Of a stretch of DNA of 64,000 nucleotides, positions 8,263-17,415 are shown piece after piece. The notes beneath the pieces are model-generated. The model was not told where the DNA came from. It saw nothing but the letters and a program-made list of their open reading frames with translations, and searched no databases. The DNA lies in the NCBI GenBank assembly GCA_036389135.1, contig DASVQP010000028.1:1-64000 (forward strand), written 5' to 3'. The position numbers and the translations under genes were made by a program. This stretch comes from Longimicrobium sp. (lineage in GTDB: Bacteria > Gemmatimonadota > Gemmatimonadetes > Longimicrobiales > Longimicrobiaceae). Every line of letters starts with the position of its first letter. Within the stretch, counting starts at the first letter, position 1.

Positions 8263-8940
8263 ATGATCCGCCTCCGAAACGTCGAGAAGTCCTTCCCCGC
8301 GGGTGCGGCGAAGACGTACGTCCTTCGCAACGTGAGCCTGGACGTCGCCCCCGGCGAGTTCGTCTCGGTGACGGGCCCCTCGGGCGCCGGCAAGTCCACC
8401 CTTCTCGCCATCCTGGGGATGTTCGACGCGGCGTGGAGCGGCGAGTACTGGTTCAGCGGCGAGCCGGTGCACGCCATGAAGCCCAAGGAGCGCGCGGCGC
8501 TCGGGCGGCGCCACATCGGCTTCGTCTTCCAGCAGTACCACCTCCTGGACGACCTCACCGTCGCCGAGAACCTGGAGGTCCCCCTCTCGTACCGCGACGT
8601 GCCGCGCAAGGAGCGGGCGGCGCGCGTGGGCGACACGCTGGACCGCTTCCAGATGGTCGGCAAAAAGGACCTGTACCCGAGCCAGCTTTCGGGCGGGCAG
8701 CAGCAGCTGGTGGGGATCGCGCGCGCCATCATCGCCGAGCCCACCCTGATCCTGGCCGACGAGCCCACGGGCAACCTGCACTCGTCGCAGGGCCGCGAGA
8801 TCATGGACCTCTTTCGCGAGCTGAACCGCGCCGGCACCACCATCATCCAGGTCACCCACTCCGAGGCCAACGCCGCCGCCGGCGACCGGGTGATCGAGCT
8901 GGCGGATGGGTGGGTGGTGGGGGAGAAGGCGGCGGCGTGA
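8263..8940 (+). CDS. ABC transporter ATP-binding protein (MacB/LolD-like)
   Basis: A 225-residue ATPase that would power FtsX/MacB-type permeases. Visible motifs in order are Walker A GPSGAGKS (about 42-49), Q-loop FVFQQYH, signature LSGGQQQ, Walker B LILADEPTGNL and switch histidine QVTHS. I chose the ATG beginning MIRLRNVEKSF; an in-frame ATG 36 bases upstream would add residues outside the family profile. It is the only ABC ATPase near four ADOP permeases, so it may serve several of them. Regulation is probably sigma-54 dependent, from the site and promoter described upstream. The signature QQQ and MacB-like length (no permease fusion) are typical of the LolD/MacB group. Confidence 0.95.
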   Translation: MIRLRNVEKSFPAGAAKTYVLRNVSLDVAPGEFVSVTGPSGAGKSTLLAILGMFDAAWSGEYWFSGEPVHAMKPKERAALGRRHIGFVFQQYHLLDDLTVAENLEVPLSYRDVPRKERAARVGDTLDRFQMVGKKDLYPSQLSGGQQQLVGIARAIIAEPTLILADEPTGNLHSSQGREIMDLFRELNRAGTTIIQVTHSEANAAAGDRVIELADGWVVGEKAAA

Positions 8941-8945
8941 ACGGA

Positions 8946-9003
8946 AGTGCGTGAGTGCGTTGGGTTTGCCGTGATGGGCGTAGGGGTGTGATTCATCACG
9001 CCC
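8946..9003 (-). repeat. Octamer repeat and inverted module c
   Basis: Short GTGCGTGAGTGCGTT octamer-type repeat at 8946-8962, followed by the reverse complement of module c at 8980-9003 (GTAGGGG then GTGATTCATCAC). It starts a few bases after the ATPase stop codon. Confidence 0.8.
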
Positions 9004-9040
9004 GCCCCTTCCAGCGCGTCGATCCGCGCAGCACGCCACT

Positions 9041-9236
9041 GTCATCCTGAGGGAGCCCGCCCGCGCACCACCTGGGCCGTCCGCGCTGGCCTTTTGCGGC
9101 GACCGAAGGATCTAGCCGGCGAGGCAAGAGGCCGGCGCGACACGACGCACCTCTCGGCACGTGCAGTAGATCCTTCGCTCCGCGCCACAGGACGGAGCAC
9201 GGGCGAGCGGCGGTGAAGCGCGTGGCTCAGGATGAC
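9041..9236. repeat. MITE-like element, 196 bp
   Basis: Perfect 11-base terminal inverted repeats GTCATCCTGAG (9041-9051) and CTCAGGATGAC (9226-9236), with an inner inverted pair GAAGGATCTA and TAGATCCTTC. It has the same architecture as 267-455. No protein is encoded. Confidence 0.75.
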
Positions 9237-9276
9237 AGAAGGATGGCGACGCGCGCCGGCGTATGCGTGAGCCCGC

Positions 9277-9557
9277 GCAGGCGGACTTCGCGTGGTTCCA
9301 GCGGCGAAGATTCGCTCCTGGAAGGCGGACATCGGCGAATGCCCAAGGGCACGGGCGGCCACGTGGGGCAGCCCCTACGGGATCGGTGCGGAAGGGCGGG
9401 GCCGGGGTGGGGGCAAGGGTGGGCAGACACGCAGGTCTGCCCCTACGGGTAGCAGGGACCGGGGTGGACGGCGGGCGGTGGAGCAGTGTCGGGCACGGGC
9501 GTGATGAATCACGCCCCTACGCGGTGCGCGTAAACGCACTAACGCACTCACGCACTT
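9277..9557 (+). repeat. Composite repeat block: GGCGGACTTCG element, modules a-b-c, octamers
   Basis: In order: a GGCGGACTTCG...GGTTCCAGCGGCGA...TTCGCTCCTGG element (9277-9322; also at 17293 and 33037); module a at 9353-9378 (core GCCACGTGGGGC); module b at 9421-9446; module c at 9497-9520 (core GTGATGAATCAC); and ACGCACTA-type octamers at 9532-9557 just before the next start codon. Spacers between modules are 42 and 50 bases. The right arm of module c has changed to match its left arm, so the palindrome is kept. Confidence 0.85.
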
Positions 9558-9562
9558 CTTCC

Positions 9563-11956
9563 ATGGACACGCTCCTCCAGGACCTCCGCTTCGCCATGCG
9601 CGCCCTCGGCCGCAGCCCAGGGTTCGCGCTGGTGGCGGTGGCCACGCTGGCGCTCGGGATCGGGGTGAACACGACGATGTTCAGCGTGGTCAACTCCATC
9701 CTCCTGCGCCCGCCGGCCCACGTGGACCCCGACGGGCTCGTGGTGCTGCGCACCCTGCACCAGAAGACCGGCGACGAGAGCAGCGTCTCGTACCCCAACT
9801 TCGTGGACTGGCAGGCGGGGAGCCCCTCCTTTCAGGCGATGGGGGCGTACTACGACGACCGCATGATCCTCACCGGGCGCGGCGCCGAGCCGCAAGAGGT
9901 GAGCGGCGAGGTGGTGAGCTCCGGGCTCTTTTCGATGCTCGGCGCGCGCGCGGCGCTGGGGCGCACCTTCCTCCCCGACGAGGGGGAGCCCGGCGCCGCA
10001 CGTGTCGTGGTGATCGCGTACCAGGAATGGGAGCGGCGCTTCGAGCGCGACCCGCGCATCGTGGGCTCCACCCTGTCGCTCGACGGGGTGCCGCACACCG
10101 TCATCGGAGTGATGCCGGAGAACTTCGGCTTTCCAGACAACCAGACCTTCTGGACGCCGCTGCGCCCCGAGGTGCAGGAGGAGCGCGGGAGCCGGTACAT
10201 GTCCGTGATCAGCCGGCTGCGGCCCGGGGCCACGCTCCGGCAGGCGCGCGCCGAGCTGGACGCCGTCTCGCGCGAGCTGGCGCGGCGCTATCCGGAGACG
10301 AACGCGGGTTCCGGCGTGCGGGCGACCGACTTCAGCGAGAGCTGGGCGGGCGAGGTGCGCGCCCCCCTCCTGGTGATGATGGGCGCGGTGGGCTTCGTCC
10401 TCCTGATCGCCTGCTCCAACGTCGCCAACCTCCTCCTGGCCCGCGCGGCCGCCCGCCGCCGCGAGATCGCCGTGCGCGTGGCGATCGGCGCGGGGAGGGG
10501 GCGCATCGTGCGGCAGCTCCTCACCGAGAGCGCGCTGGTGTCGCTGATGGGCGGCGCGCTGGGGATCGGGCTCGCCGTGTGGGGGCTGCGGCTGATCATG
10601 TCGTCCTTTCCCTTCCAGCCGCCGCTCTGGATGGTGTTCGACATCGACCGCACCGTGCTCCTCTTCGTGCTCGGCGTGTCGCTGGGCACCGGCCTCCTCT
10701 TCGGCCTGGCGCCGGCGCTGCGGGCCACGTCGGGCGACCTGCAGGGCGTGCTGCGCGATGGCGGCCGCGGCTCCACCACCGGCGCACGGCGCGGGCGGCT
10801 GCAGTCGGCGCTGGTGATGGGGCAGCTCGCGATGGCGGCGATCCTGCTGACCGGCGCGCTGCTCATGGTGCGCTCATTCGTCCACCTCAACTCCGCCGAC
10901 CCCGGCTTCCGGCTCGACGGCGCGGTGTCGATGCGCATCACCGTGGGCGGCGAGCGCTACGAGAGCGCGGCGGCGCGCACGGCCTTCTTCCGCCAGGTGC
11001 TCGACCGCGTGCGCCCGCTTCCCGGCGTCGCCAGCGCGGGGATGGCGGACTGGCTCCCGCTCTCGGGCGGCTCCTCCACCAGCGGCGTGATGGTGGACGG
11101 GCGCGAGGTGCCGGGCTCCGACCGCCCCGACGCCGAGGTGCGGCGCACGACGGACGGCTTCGCGGAGGCGATGGGGCTGCGGCTGCGCGCCGGGCGCCCC
11201 TTCACCGCGCAGGAAGCCGCGGCCGGCGCGCCGGTGGTGGTGGTCAGCCGCTCGATGGCCGAGCGCTTCTGGCCGGGGCGGAGCGCGCTGGGCCACACGG
11301 TGAGCATCGGCGGCGACTGGCGCACGGTGATCGGGGTGGTGGACGACATCAGCGGCCAGCATCGCGGCGATGCACCGCGCCCGCAGCTCTACTTTCCCGC
11401 GGGCGACCACGGCAGCCGCTCCATGGCGCTCGTCGCGCGCACCCCGGGCGACGCGGCCGCGCTGGCGCCCGCGCTGCGCCGCGCCATCCGCGAGATCGAT
11501 CCCGGGGCCGCCGTGGCCGACGTGCACACGATGGCCGAGGTCGCGGGACAGTCGCTCTGGAGGCAGCGGCTCTTCGGGGGGATGTTCGCGTCGTTCGGCT
11601 TCATCGCGCTCCTGCTGGCGGTCACCGGCGTGTACGCCATGATGGCGTACGCGGTCGCGCAGCGCATCCACGAGATCGGGGTGCGGATGGCGCTGGGCGC
11701 GCGCACCGGCCAGGTGCTGCGCATGGTGGTGGGGCAGGGGCTCACCATCGCGGCCATCGGCGTGGGGATCGGGCTCGCGGGCGCCTTCGCCGTCACCCGG
11801 CTGATGGCTGGGCTGCTGGAAGGGGTGAGCCCCAGCGACCCGCTCACCTTCGCCCTCGTCGCCCTCCTGCTGGCCTCGGTCGCCGTGCTGGCGAGCTGGC
11901 TCCCCGCCCGACGCGCCGCACGCGTCGATCCCATGATCGCCCTTCGCTCCGAGTGA
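9563..11956 (+). CDS. ADOP-family ABC transporter permease (3 of 4)
   Basis: A 797-residue duplicated FtsX/MacB permease starting [20 protein letters not shown]. The open frame extends 300 bases further upstream, but that part is only repeat sequence, so I take the ATG at 9563. FtsX block 1 is at about 270-350 ([32 protein letters not shown]) and block 2 at about 670-797 ([20 protein letters not shown]), with tail [11 protein letters not shown]. It ends 4 bases before permease 4, so the two are almost certainly co-transcribed and may form a heterodimeric pair. No sigma-54 site like those at 4115 and 8079 is visible upstream. Confidence 0.93.
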   Translation: MDTLLQDLRFAMRALGRSPGFALVAVATLALGIGVNTTMFSVVNSILLRPPAHVDPDGLVVLRTLHQKTGDESSVSYPNFVDWQAGSPSFQAMGAYYDDRMILTGRGAEPQEVSGEVVSSGLFSMLGARAALGRTFLPDEGEPGAARVVVIAYQEWERRFERDPRIVGSTLSLDGVPHTVIGVMPENFGFPDNQTFWTPLRPEVQEERGSRYMSVISRLRPGATLRQARAELDAVSRELARRYPETNAGSGVRATDFSESWAGEVRAPLLVMMGAVGFVLLIACSNVANLLLARAAARRREIAVRVAIGAGRGRIVRQLLTESALVSLMGGALGIGLAVWGLRLIMSSFPFQPPLWMVFDIDRTVLLFVLGVSLGTGLLFGLAPALRATSGDLQGVLRDGGRGSTTGARRGRLQSALVMGQLAMAAILLTGALLMVRSFVHLNSADPGFRLDGAVSMRITVGGERYESAAARTAFFRQVLDRVRPLPGVASAGMADWLPLSGGSSTSGVMVDGREVPGSDRPDAEVRRTTDGFAEAMGLRLRAGRPFTAQEAAAGAPVVVVSRSMAERFWPGRSALGHTVSIGGDWRTVIGVVDDISGQHRGDAPRPQLYFPAGDHGSRSMALVARTPGDAAALAPALRRAIREIDPGAAVADVHTMAEVAGQSLWRQRLFGGMFASFGFIALLLAVTGVYAMMAYAVAQRIHEIGVRMALGARTGQVLRMVVGQGLTIAAIGVGIGLAGAFAVTRLMAGLLEGVSPSDPLTFALVALLLASVAVLASWLPARRAARVDPMIALRSE

Positions 11957-11960
11957 TCCG

Positions 11961-14399
11961 ATGACCAACCTGCGCTACGCCCTCCGCTCCCTGAAGAACG
12001 CCCCCGGCTTCACCGCCGCGGCCGTGCTCACGCTGGCGCTGGGGATAGGGGCCAACGCGACGGCCTTCAGCGTGGTGGACGCGCTGATGCTGCGCCCCCT
12101 GCCCGTGGAGGATCCGGGCGCGGTGGTGCGCCTCCACCCCATGAACCGCAACGTGGAGACGGGGGAGGTGACTCCGGGCTACTCGTGGTCCATCCCCGAC
12201 TTCGAGGACTACCGGGCGCGCCGCGAGGTGTTCGCGGGGCTCGCGGCGCACGAGACGCGCTTCTTCCGCGTGGGAACGGGGGCGGTGGAGGGAGCGGGGG
12301 GAGCGGCCGTCAGCGGCGACTTCTTTCGCGTCCTGGGGGTGAAGGCGATCCGCGGGCGCACCATCCTCCCCTCCGACGACAGGGCGGACGACCCGGGCGC
12401 GGTGGCGGTGGTGAGCGAGTCGTACTGGCGCACCCGGATGAACGCCGACCCCGGCGTGCTGGGGAAGACCGTGATCCTCAACCGGCACCCCTTCCGCGTG
12501 GTGGGGGTGGTGGGGAGCGAGACCGTCTTCCGCGCGCTGGGGGGTGAGAACCCGGCGGAGGTCTGGATCCCGCTGCGCGCCCGCGCCGCCTTCCTGGACC
12601 CCCGGATGAACCCGCTGGACACGCGCTCGGTCTCGTTCGCGACCGTCTTCGGCCGCCTGCAGCCGGGGGTGACGGCGGAGCGCGCCCAGCTCGCCGCCGA
12701 CCTCACCGCGCGCCGCCTGGCCGCCGCGCATCCCGAGACCAACGCCGGGCGCCTGGCCCGGGTGGTGCCCGCGGGGAACGTGGCCGGCCTGTCGCTGGAC
12801 CAGGACACGCGCGCGGTGCGGGAGCGTGCCGCGTACCTGCTGATGGCCGTCGTCGCGATGGTGCTCCTGGTGGCATGCGCCAACGTGGCCAACCTCCTGC
12901 TCGCACGCGCCAGCTCGCGCCGCCGCGAGATCGCCATCCGCTCGTCGCTCGGCGCGGGGCGCGGCCACATCGCCCGCCAGCTCCTTACCGAGAGCGTGGT
13001 GCTGGCGCTGATGGGCGGGGGCGCGGGGCTCCTGCTGGCGTGGGCCGGCGTGTCGCTCGCCTCGCGCATTCCGGACGTGGCGCGGGTGTCGCCCTCGCTC
13101 GACGCTCGCGTGCTGGCGTTCACCCTGGCGGTGTCGGTGGTGGCGGGGATCGCGTTCGGACTGGTGCCCGTGATCGGCGCCGGCGCGCGCGACCTGGTGA
13201 CGGCGCTGCGCGACGGTGGCGCGCAGGGCGCCACCCGCAGCCTGGCGGTGCAGGGAGCGCTCGTCGTGGGCCAGGTCTCCATCACCCTGGTGCTGGTGGT
13301 GGCGATGGGGCTCGTCCTCCGCTCCCTGGGCAAGCTCCACGAGGTCGATCCCGGCTTCGACGCGGAGAAGATCGTGACCGCGGGCGTCAACTTCTCCGAA
13401 CCGGGCACTGAGAGCTTCGGGCCGCCCCCCGCCGCGCGCGTGCAGGAGGTGCTGGACCGGGTACGCGCCCTGCCGGGAGTGGAGGATGCGACGTTCGCGA
13501 ACATGGCGCCGCTCACCGGCATGTCCATGTCGTCCACCTTCGAGGTGCCGGGCTACACGCCGCCGCCGGGCGAGGACCCCAGCGCCGCCGTCCTGTCCAT
13601 CGACGACGCGTACCTGCGCACCATGGGCATCCCGCTGCTGCGCGGGCGTCCCTTCGGCCTCGCGGGCGACGAGCAGCGGGTGCTGGTCAACAAGGCGCTC
13701 GCCGCGAAGTACTGGCCCGGCCGCGACGCCGTGGGCCAGCGCATCCGCATGAACGACGACGTCTTCCACGTGGCCGGGGTGATCGGCGACGTGCGCGCCG
13801 CCGCCATCGCCGCCGAGGGGCCCCCCACGCTCTACTTCCGCGCGCCGCGGCAGACGTACTCGTACCTCACGCTGCACGTGCGCGCCGCAGGCGACCCGGC
13901 CTCGCTGGTCGCTCCCCTGCGCCGCGTGCTGGCGCGGGCGACCCCGGGGCAGCCCGCGCCCACGGTGACGCCGATGTCCGAGAACGTCGCCCAATCGCTG
14001 GCCCAGGCCCGCTGGATCGCCACCTTTTTCACCCTGTTCGGAGGCGTGGCGCTCACCCTGGCGGCGGTCGGGCTCTACGGCGTCGTCTCGTACTCCGTCA
14101 CGCAGCGCCGCCGCGAGATGGGGATTCGCGCCGCGCTCGGCGCCGGCCCGCGCCGCATCGTGGCGATGGTGCTGCGGCAGGGCGGCGCGCTGGCCGCGGC
14201 CGGCGCGGTGCTGGGCATTGCCGTGGCGCTCGCCACCACGCGCGCCATCGGCAGCATCCTCTACGAAGTGGAGCCGGTGGACGCCACCTCCTTCGCGCTC
14301 GCCCTGGCGGTCCTGAGCGGCGCCGCGCTCCTGGCGAGCTGGATTCCCGCCCGCCGCGCCGCCCGCGTGGACCCCATGGTCGCGCTGCGCAGCGAGTGA
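11961..14399 (+). CDS. ADOP-family ABC transporter permease (4 of 4)
   Basis: An 812-residue member with a shorter N-terminus ([18 protein letters not shown]) that lacks the LLQD residues of the other three. FtsX block 1 is at about 290-370 ([32 protein letters not shown]) and block 2 at about 690-812 ([20 protein letters not shown]), with tail [11 protein letters not shown]. The gene begins 4 bases after permease 3 and its stop region overlaps the open frame of the DUF4097 gene, so the three genes are likely one operon. Function is as for the family: membrane half of an ABC exporter or lipoprotein/mechanical coupling system of unknown cargo. Confidence 0.93.
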   Translation: MTNLRYALRSLKNAPGFTAAAVLTLALGIGANATAFSVVDALMLRPLPVEDPGAVVRLHPMNRNVETGEVTPGYSWSIPDFEDYRARREVFAGLAAHETRFFRVGTGAVEGAGGAAVSGDFFRVLGVKAIRGRTILPSDDRADDPGAVAVVSESYWRTRMNADPGVLGKTVILNRHPFRVVGVVGSETVFRALGGENPAEVWIPLRARAAFLDPRMNPLDTRSVSFATVFGRLQPGVTAERAQLAADLTARRLAAAHPETNAGRLARVVPAGNVAGLSLDQDTRAVRERAAYLLMAVVAMVLLVACANVANLLLARASSRRREIAIRSSLGAGRGHIARQLLTESVVLALMGGGAGLLLAWAGVSLASRIPDVARVSPSLDARVLAFTLAVSVVAGIAFGLVPVIGAGARDLVTALRDGGAQGATRSLAVQGALVVGQVSITLVLVVAMGLVLRSLGKLHEVDPGFDAEKIVTAGVNFSEPGTESFGPPPAARVQEVLDRVRALPGVEDATFANMAPLTGMSMSSTFEVPGYTPPPGEDPSAAVLSIDDAYLRTMGIPLLRGRPFGLAGDEQRVLVNKALAAKYWPGRDAVGQRIRMNDDVFHVAGVIGDVRAAAIAAEGPPTLYFRAPRQTYSYLTLHVRAAGDPASLVAPLRRVLARATPGQPAPTVTPMSENVAQSLAQARWIATFFTLFGGVALTLAAVGLYGVVSYSVTQRRREMGIRAALGAGPRRIVAMVLRQGGALAAAGAVLGIAVALATTRAIGSILYEVEPVDATSFALALAVLSGAALLASWIPARRAARVDPMVALRSE

Positions 14400-14476
14400 T
14401 GCAAACGACTTCGCGCCGGCGAGCATCCTATCCGCGCGTGCCGTACATACGATCCTCTTCGCAACGGAGCCTGCCC

Positions 14477-15361
14477 GTGAAAAACCTTACCCTCCTCACC
14501 CTCGCCGTCCTGGCCGCGGCGCCGCTCGAAGCCCAGCGCGACGGCTACGACTGGTCCGGCTCCATCCCCGCCGGCGCCACCCTGCGCGTCTCCACCGGCG
14601 CGGGCGACGTGAACGTGACCCGCGCGCCGCGGGGGAGCACGGCCACGGTGCGGGGCCGCGTCCGCCGCGCGCAGGGCAACGAGCGCATCCGCTTCGAGCT
14701 GGTGCGCGAGGGGCAGAACGTGACCATCTGCGCACTGTACACCGAGCGCGCCACCTGCACGGCGCAGGGGATCCGCGACGACTCGCACCGCGGGAATCGC
14801 CACGCCCGGGCGGACTTCACCGTGGAGGTGCCCGCGGGCGTGCTCCTCGCCGCCAGCAGCGGCACGGGCGACGTGGACGTGAGCGGCGCCACGGCGTCGG
14901 TGCGCGCCAGCACCGGCAACGGCGACGTGCGGGTGGGCCCCGGCGCGGCGGAGGTGAACGCGTCGTCCGGCAACGGGACGATCCAGGTGCAGGGCGCGCG
15001 CGGCGCCGTGCGCGCATCGTCAGGCAACGGGCAGATCGACGTGGCCACCTCGGCCGGGCCGGTCACCGCCTCCAGCGGCAACGGCGACATCCGCGTATCG
15101 ATGGCCTCGCTGCGCTCCACGAGCGACCTGAGCTTCAGCAGCGGCAACGGCGACATCACCCTGCGCCTCCCCAGCGACTTCAGCGCGGAGCTGCAGGCCA
15201 GCACGGGGAGCGGATCGGTGCGCAGCGACTTCGAGGTGCGCACCACGGGCCGCATCACCGCGCACCGGCTGCGCGGCACCATCGGCCGCGGCGGACGCTC
15301 GCTGCGCATCTCCACCGGCAGCGGCAGCATCGCGTTGGAGCGGGCGGGGGGAGCGCAGTAA
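14477..15361 (+). CDS. DUF4097-type beta-repeat secreted protein
   Basis: About 294 residues with a signal peptide (start, then KNLTLLTLAVLAAAPLEAQ). The body is a right-handed beta-repeat: seven near-copies of (S/T)(S/T)GNGDI or STGSGSV in residues about 125-290, spaced about 20 residues apart, typical of DUF4097. I chose the GTG at 14477, with GGAG 7 bases upstream; an in-frame ATG at 14396 overlapping the permease stop would add 27 residues before the signal peptide. Two cysteines in TICALYTERATC may form a disulfide. It follows permeases 3 and 4 and could be cargo or a partner of that transporter, which is inference from position only. Confidence 0.82.
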   Translation: MKNLTLLTLAVLAAAPLEAQRDGYDWSGSIPAGATLRVSTGAGDVNVTRAPRGSTATVRGRVRRAQGNERIRFELVREGQNVTICALYTERATCTAQGIRDDSHRGNRHARADFTVEVPAGVLLAASSGTGDVDVSGATASVRASTGNGDVRVGPGAAEVNASSGNGTIQVQGARGAVRASSGNGQIDVATSAGPVTASSGNGDIRVSMASLRSTSDLSFSSGNGDITLRLPSDFSAELQASTGSGSVRSDFEVRTTGRITAHRLRGTIGRGGRSLRISTGSGSIALERAGGAQ

Positions 15362-15483
15362 GCGATGTCACTGGCCGATGCATCGCGCGCCGATGTAATG
15401 TCATACGATGTATCGTCGAATGATGTATCGTCGGGGGTGAGCCCCGGCGGCGCATGAACGCTCGGGGACGAACACCGGGGGAT

Positions 15484-15776
15484 GAGACCGGCGCATCAAC
15501 ACCGGGGGCTGAAGCCCCCGGCTGGAACGACGGGAAGACCGCTGAAGCGGTCTCGCGAGCCGCAGCCGGTCCGCGGAGGCGGGGCTCGTGTGGGGCAGCG
15601 GCGTTCATCCGCTCGTGGCGCGGCGTTCGGCGCCGGGCGAGGCACGGGCAGCCACGCGGGGCGGCCCCTACAAAGGTATCGGTGTTTGGGCGGGCGGCGG
15701 AGCGGCGCCGGCCACGGGCGCGATGAATCGCGCCCCTACGCCATACATCACGCACTAACGCACTCACGCACTCAGT
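15484..15776 (+). repeat. Composite repeat block before the response-regulator gene
   Basis: Contains GGGGGCTGAAGCCCCCGGCT with GGAACGACGGGAAG (about 15505-15541), an inverted form of elements at 27000 and 39120; module a at 15646-15671; module c at 15716-15739 (44-base spacer, no module b); and ACGCACTA-type octamers at 15749-15773. Between 15362 and 15483 there are only short GATGTATCGTCG repeats. No gene is visible between 15362 and 15839. Confidence 0.8.
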
Positions 15777-15839
15777 GCTAGAATCCAGCGGCCGGCCCGC
15801 AACCCGGGCCGGCCGCGCCCACTTGATCCGGTCCACCCC

Positions 15840-17204
15840 ATGGCTCCCACCGCTCCGCCCCGCATCCTGATCGCCGACGATCAGCCGGACATCATCCAGG
15901 CGCTGCGCCTCCTCCTGAAAGGCGCCGGGTATGGCATCGAGACGGCCACCTCCCCCGCATCCGCGCTGGCCGCGGCGCGCGAAAAGGATCTGGACGTGGT
16001 GCTGATGGACCTCAACTACGCCCGCGACACCACCTCCGGGCGCGAGGGGCTGGAGCTGATCCCGCAGATCCACGCCGCCGATCCGTCGCTCCCCATCGTG
16101 GTGATGACGGCGTGGGGGAGCGTGGAGGGCGCCGTGGAGGCGATGCGGCGCGGCGCCCGCGACTACGTGGAAAAGCCGTGGGACAACCAGCGCCTCCTGG
16201 CCACCCTCGCCTCGCAGGTGGAGCTGGGGCGCGCCCTGCGCCAGACGCAGCGGCTGGAGCAGGAGAACCGCCGCCTGCGCAGCGACGGCCTCCCCGAGAT
16301 GATCGCCGAGTCACGCGCCATGGTGCCCGTGCTGCGGCTGATGGAGCGCGTGGGCCCCTCCGACGCCTCCGTGCTCATCACCGGCGAGCACGGCACCGGC
16401 AAGGACGTGGTCGCGCGCTGGCTCCACGCGTCGTCCCCCCGCGCATCGCGTGCGCTGGTGACGGTGAACGCGGGCGCCATCGCGGAGGGCGTGTTCGAGA
16501 GCGAGCTCTTTGGCCACGTAAAGGGCGCGTTCACCGACGCCCGCTCGGACCGGGTGGGCGCCTTCGAGCTGGCGGACGGCGGCACGCTCTTCATGGACGA
16601 GATCGGCACCATGCCGCACGACCAGCAGGCCAAGCTCCTGCGCGTGCTGCAGAGCGGCGAGCTGCAGCGCGTGGGGGCGTCGCGCACCCGCAAGGTGGAC
16701 GTGCGCGTGATCTCGGCCACCAACCTGGACGTGCAGCAGGGCGTGGAAGAAGGGCGCTTCCGCGAAGACCTCCTCTTCCGCCTCAACACCGTCGAGATCC
16801 ACCTCCCCCCGCTGCGCGACCGGCGCGAGGACGTGCCGCTGCTGGCGAACCACTTCCTGCGCCGCGGCGCCGCGCAGTACCGCAAGGCGCTGGAGGGCTT
16901 CACGCCGGATGCCATGAAGGCGCTCCTCTCCTACCCCTGGCCCGGCAACGTGCGCGAGCTGGAACACGCGGTGGAGCGCTCGATCCTCCTTACCGCCGGC
17001 CCGCGCGTGGGGGTGGAGGACCTGGCGCTGCGGGGCCGCGTCCCCGCCTCGGTCGCCATGGAGGAGATGTCGCTGGAAGACGCCGAACGCCTCCTGATCC
17101 GCAAGGCGCTGGAGCGCTTCGACGGCAACGTGAGCCAGGCCGCGGAGGCGCTGGGCCTCAGCCGCAGCGCGCTGTACCGACGGCTGGAGCGCTTCGGGCT
17201 GTGA
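15840..17204 (+). CDS. Sigma-54-dependent NtrC-family response regulator
   Basis: A 454-residue activator. Residues 1-125 are a receiver domain with phospho-acceptor Asp57 in VVLMDLNYA; Asp pair DDQPD is near residue 14. Residues about 150-380 are a sigma-54-interacting AAA+ domain with Walker A GEHGTGKD, Walker B GGTLFMDEIG and arginine-finger region FREDLLFRLN. The sigma-54 contact loop reads GAFTDA instead of the canonical GAFTGA; GAFT is retained. The C-terminus is a Fis-type helix-turn-helix (VSQAAEALGLSRSALYRRLE). The downstream kinase is its likely partner. Candidate targets are the sites at 4115 and 8079, by analogy and position. Confidence 0.93.
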   Translation: MAPTAPPRILIADDQPDIIQALRLLLKGAGYGIETATSPASALAAAREKDLDVVLMDLNYARDTTSGREGLELIPQIHAADPSLPIVVMTAWGSVEGAVEAMRRGARDYVEKPWDNQRLLATLASQVELGRALRQTQRLEQENRRLRSDGLPEMIAESRAMVPVLRLMERVGPSDASVLITGEHGTGKDVVARWLHASSPRASRALVTVNAGAIAEGVFESELFGHVKGAFTDARSDRVGAFELADGGTLFMDEIGTMPHDQQAKLLRVLQSGELQRVGASRTRKVDVRVISATNLDVQQGVEEGRFREDLLFRLNTVEIHLPPLRDRREDVPLLANHFLRRGAAQYRKALEGFTPDAMKALLSYPWPGNVRELEHAVERSILLTAGPRVGVEDLALRGRVPASVAMEEMSLEDAERLLIRKALERFDGNVSQAAEALGLSRSALYRRLERFGL

Positions 17205-17211
17205 AGGGCGG

Positions 17212-17342
17212 GGAATGGGGAATGGGGAATGGGGAATGGGGAATGGGGAACGGATGCTCCGGCGCCCCGCCTGATGCCCGCCGCGCGAGTCCGCACAGGC
17301 GGACTTCGTGTAGTTCCAGCGGCGAATTCATTCGCTCCTGGA
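17212..17342 (+). repeat. GGGGAAT heptamer array and GGCGGACTTCG element
   Basis: Five to six copies of a 7-base GGGAATG unit at 17212-17249, then the GGCGGACTTCG/TTCCAGCGGCGA/TTCGCTCCTGG element at about 17293-17342. The repeat lies between the response-regulator stop and the kinase start. Confidence 0.8.
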
Positions 17343-17415
17343 ATGCGGGCTCGTGGATCTCCGGCTCCGGGAATCGTCGCTCCTGGATCTCTCGTTTCGG
17401 GGCGGCCCGCCGTTG

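Noticed and set aside
8263-8940. Naming the ATPase macB or lolD
   Set aside because: Motifs fit both groups and the permease partners are ADOP type, so a specific symbol would overstate the evidence.
11844-14426. Long minus-strand open frame of about 860 codons opposite permease 4
   Set aside because: Antisense shadow of a conserved gene; low-complexity His/Arg/Gly translation, no ribosome site.
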